Below, piece by piece: positions 62,752 through 64,000 of a stretch of 64,000 nt of DNA. The notes under the pieces were generated by a model. The model worked only from the letters and a program-made list of their open reading frames with translations. It was not told the DNA's origin and did no database searches. Source of the stretch: Desmodesmus armatus (lineage: Eukaryota > Chlorophyta > Chlorophyceae > Sphaeropleales > Scenedesmaceae); assembly GCA_007449985.2 (NCBI GenBank), contig VIIQ02000686.1, forward strand, positions 124,001 through 188,000, written 5' to 3'. Made by a program: the position numbers and the translations under genes. Numbering within the stretch: position 1 is the stretch's first letter; every line of letters begins with the position of its first letter.

Positions 62752-63667
62752 GCATGATCTCCTTCTTGAAGTCCCTCATCTCCTGTGCAGTGAATGTGTC
62801 AGCCTTGGATATGACAGGGACCACCGCAGCCAGCTTGCTGATGGCTGACATCATGATCCAGTCTGGGGATGCGAGAAACAGGGGAAGGGGGGTAAGGTGT
62901 TAGTGAAGGGGGAGGGGGAGAATGGGAACCATGTGGCTTCGGTCAGGTTGTGCTTTACACCTCATATACCTTTGTGCAACTGGGCGAACACAGTACAGGT
63001 AATTGCCCGACTGGGCCCCGTACCAGCGAGTACAAGTATCAGCTGATGTGTCAGTATAGTCATGCCTTGTCACTCACCGACAGGCTTGATGCGGTGTGGG
63101 GGCACAAAGTAGAGGCACACAGTGACAGCATGCTGCAGGGCGCCCCTGTGGCTGGCAGCACCATTCACTGCAGCAGCAGCAGCAGTCGGCAGTCAGCAGT
63201 CAGCACAAGATCAACACAGCAGGCAGGCAGGTGTGTTATCAGCAAGCAGGTGTCCACCCCGTAAGCAGTTCACCCCTCCCCGCTCTCACCCTTGTCCCCA
63301 GCCCCCTTGCTGCAGTACCTGACTGTCCCCCCTTCCCAAACGCATGTGTGACCCCCTGATGGACAACCTGCCCTCAACGTCAAGGCAACCGTTGCCTCTG
63401 AGGGCCTCTGTGCCCAGCAGAGGTGCCTCCAACTTGAAAATGGGTGACACACAACGCCCAGCCTGTAACGCTACCCTTTGACACCACACGCCTGCTGCCC
63501 TAGCAAGCAGTGCAGAAACAGTCAGAGTCTCCTTGTCATGCTGTCCACCCACCTGGGAATCCTCCGTCCTGTGCATGGAAGTCCATCTGCCTCTGCTTGA
63601 GCAGGTAGCCCACCACTGTGCGCAGGCTGTTCACAAGGTTGATGTCGTCACCCCAGCCAGGCATGTC
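57057..63667 (-). CDS. septin GTPase, 5' end outside window
   Basis: GTP-binding cytoskeletal protein that forms filaments at membranes. Chlamydomonas has a single septin, reported at the base of the flagella. Minus-strand exons: 63667-63553, 63167-63078, 62862-62750, 62063-61607, 61273-61137, optional 60942-60886 and 60750-60694, then 60281-60209, 59509-59326, 58796-58718, 58296-58219, 57889-57827, 57560-57456, 57119-57057. Without the optional exons they encode 518 aa in phase. Motifs: G3 DMPGWGDDIN, VCLYFVPPHRIKPVDW, G4 region VVPVISKADTFT with FKKEI, then PPFAVVGS, RRYPWGTAF and SDLIILKQLL, all in septin order. The C-terminus is a coiled coil (LQAELERAATRLKELEETV) ending GKKAKA. The P-loop exon must lie beyond 64000. 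Unusual: about 150 Ala-rich residues are inserted between G4 and the PFAVVGS block. Confidence 0.92.
57570..57693. repeat. 31-bp minisatellite, 4 copies, at a septin acceptor
   Basis: The unit CAAACACAGCAGGCAGGGCA plus GCGCATGACGT is repeated at 57570, 57601, 57632 and 57663 with few changes. It lies directly upstream, in the transcript, of the acceptor of the exon at 57560-57456. Confidence 0.85.
58137..58210. repeat. AT-rich AATT tract in septin intron
   Basis: About 74 bases consist almost only of A and T, with repeated TTAATTAA units, inside a GC-rich genome. On the transcribed minus strand it follows the donor at 58218 by about 8 bases. Confidence 0.8.
58818..58963. repeat. minisatellite, about 41-bp unit, in septin intron
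   Basis: Units of the form GTGGGAGGGGATCCAGTAAT followed by GCAGTACAGTACAGTAAAT recur three to four times with small changes. It lies in the intron between the exons at 59509-59326 and 58796-58718. Confidence 0.75.
59711..59940. repeat. heptanucleotide (GCTGTGT)n, about 32 copies
   Basis: The seven-base unit is repeated almost without variation over 230 bases. It is inside the septin intron 60208-59510. Because 7 is not a multiple of 3, every frame is open through it, creating false reading frames of Cys-Ala-Val-Cys-Cys-Val-Leu on one strand and Ala-His-Ser-Thr-Gln-His-Thr on the other. Confidence 0.95.
60045..60110. repeat. inverted-repeat arm A in septin gene
   Basis: Begins TGTGTTAGCACAGGGATTAC, runs through GAGTAGCTAGCATACTACG and ends CACATGCAAGCAGT. 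Its reverse complement occurs at 61063-61128 with about 85% identity by eye. A shorter direct copy is at 61381-61424. Confidence 0.8.
60569..60616. repeat. 19-bp tandem repeat, 3 copies
   Basis: GTGTTACTAGCAGGTAT-type units repeat three times; the last is cut short. It lies in a septin intron. Confidence 0.6.
60694..60750 (-). CDS. septin cassette exon copy 2 (57 nt, phase 0)
   Basis: Same structure as copy 1 and 192 bases downstream of it in the transcript. It encodes NGEGELLACIELAQDLGLE, with Arg changed to Gln and otherwise only silent changes (GGG for GGA, GGC for GGG). It keeps an open frame and both consensus splice dinucleotides. Confidence 0.5.
60886..60942 (-). CDS. septin cassette exon copy 1 (57 nt, phase 0)
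   Basis: After a tctCAG acceptor it encodes NGEGELLACIELARDLGLE and ends GAG/GTGAGT. It duplicates the last 17-18 codons of the exon 61273-61137. Length 57 and phase 0 on both sides mean it can be included or skipped without a frame change. The polypyrimidine tract before the acceptor is poor, so it may be unused. Confidence 0.5.
61063..61128. repeat. inverted-repeat arm B in septin gene
   Basis: Reverse complement of arm A. In the septin transcript it begins about 8 bases after the donor of the exon 61273-61137. Arms A and B together enclose the exon at 60281-60209 and both 57-nt cassette exons. Confidence 0.8.
61381..61424. repeat. third copy of the septin inverted repeat family
   Basis: GTAGCTAGCATACTATGAAC and CGCATGCAAGCA match arm A in the same orientation, so with arm B it forms a second inverted pair, this one around the exon 61273-61137. 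Confidence 0.65.
62220..62290 (-). pseudogene. partial duplicate of the septin Ala-rich exon start
   Basis: Reads VSAAAMRATSP on the minus strand, matching VISAAAMRAPSP at the start of the exon 62063-61607 about 200 bases away, then diverges. The acceptor before it is disturbed (acagTTG in place of ccccCAG). Confidence 0.6.
62380..62415 (-). pseudogene. partial duplicate of a septin exon end and donor
   Basis: On the minus strand AGGGACTTCAAGAAGGAGAT, CTTGCAG and then GTGGGA repeat the last nine codons (RDFKKEIMQ) and donor of the exon 62862-62750, with Met changed to Leu. It lies about 370 bases downstream in the same intron. Two weaker echoes of CTGATATCTCC follow near 62440 and 62505. Confidence 0.65.
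62702..62749. repeat. (CA)24 microsatellite starting at a septin 5' splice site
   Basis: On the transcribed strand the exon ends ATGCAG and the intron begins directly with GTGTGTGT.. for about 48 bases, followed by a G run. The splice donor is thus the first unit of the microsatellite. Confidence 0.9.
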
Positions 63668-63724
63668 CTGCACGGGAGGGGGGGAGAGGGGCAAGGGGGG
63701 CAAGGGAGGAAGGGTAAGGCATAG

Positions 63725-63915
63725 GGTTGGTGCAGGTGTTCAGGTTGATGTCGTCACCCCCAGCCAGGCATGTCCTGCAGGGGGGGGGGGTATTGTGGAG
63801 GTTAGTGGCGGGGGGGGGGGGGGTATGGAAGGAGGGGTGGGGGGGGGGCAAAAGGGGAAGGCAGAGGGTTGGTGCAGATGTTCGGGTTGATGTTGTCACC
63901 CCAGCCAGGCATGTC
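63725..63915 (-). pseudogene. two partial duplicates of the septin G3 exon start
   Basis: Copies begin at 63915 and 63774, each after a cctgCAG acceptor, 141 and 107 bases apart from the next. Both encode DMPGWG; the one at 63915 goes on as DNIN in frame, while the one at 63774 has an extra G (GGGGGTGAC) that breaks the frame. Both then differ from the real exon at 63667. Confidence 0.75.
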
Positions 63916-64000
63916 CTGCAGGGAAGGCGGTAAGTGTGGAGATTTGGGGGGGGGGGGGGGGGGGAGGAAAGAGAGGAAAGTGAGGAAAGGGAGAAGGCTG
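63916..64000. other. window end, septin intron
   Basis: G-rich sequence with no exon seen. The missing 5' septin exons, including the P-loop, are expected beyond this point. Confidence 0.5.

Overview
This window is nuclear DNA of a green alga, most likely a chlorophycean of the Volvocales/Chlamydomonadales. That placement is an inference from three things: dense short GT-AG introns, CAG/GCT-rich coding sequence with Gln, Ala and Ser homopolymers, and best-remembered relatives such as the algal HUP hexose/H+ symporters and the single septin of Chlamydomonas. A Haematococcus-like genome would fit, but I cannot prove the genus. All gene models were built by hand by joining open frames across GT/AG sites whose phases agree and whose joined protein keeps family motifs.

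Layout, left to right. 1-1.1 kb: no gene seen, one hairpin. 1.1-3.9 kb (+): glycerol dehydrogenase, 6 exons. 3.9-6.4 kb: no recognisable gene, CA-rich on the + strand. 6.4-11.2 kb (-): hexose/H+ symporter, 14 exons. 11.2-13.3 kb: nothing recognised apart from a possible promoter site. 13.3-16.6 kb (+): F-box-like leucine-rich-repeat protein. 17.2-22.9 kb (+): L1-like non-LTR retrotransposon with two long intact ORFs. 23.8-25.2 kb (-): MMACHC/CblC cobalamin-processing protein, head to head with PCNA (+, 25.5-27.5 kb). 28.2-31.9 kb (+): GT69 (CAP59/CMT1-type) glycosyltransferase. 32-33.9 kb: nothing recognised. 33.9-35.0 kb (-): LYRM1-type LYR protein, head to head with an SLC25 mitochondrial carrier (+, 35.5-37.5 kb). 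38.5-42.4 kb (+): DXD-motif glycosyltransferase with a long C-terminal extension. 42.4-45.2 kb: G-rich tandem repeats and hairpins. 45.2-48.3 kb (+): Gln-rich protein with two apparent frame breaks. 48.3-57.0 kb: no recognisable gene; TG-rich on + until about 54.2 kb, then CA-rich. 57.1 kb to the window end (-): a septin whose 5' end (P-loop) lies outside.

The genes are mostly unrelated housekeeping functions: sugar uptake, glycerol metabolism, DNA replication clamp, vitamin B12 use, two secretory-pathway glycosyltransferases and two mitochondrial proteins. The feature that unites the window is structural. Short tandem duplications that span splice junctions occur in at least three genes (symporter exon 8, F-box/LRR exon 2, and four separate places in the septin). 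They create spare acceptors, pseudo-exons and, in the septin, two extra 57-nt phase-0 cassette exons that sit between inverted repeats. I consider this the most interesting signal here.
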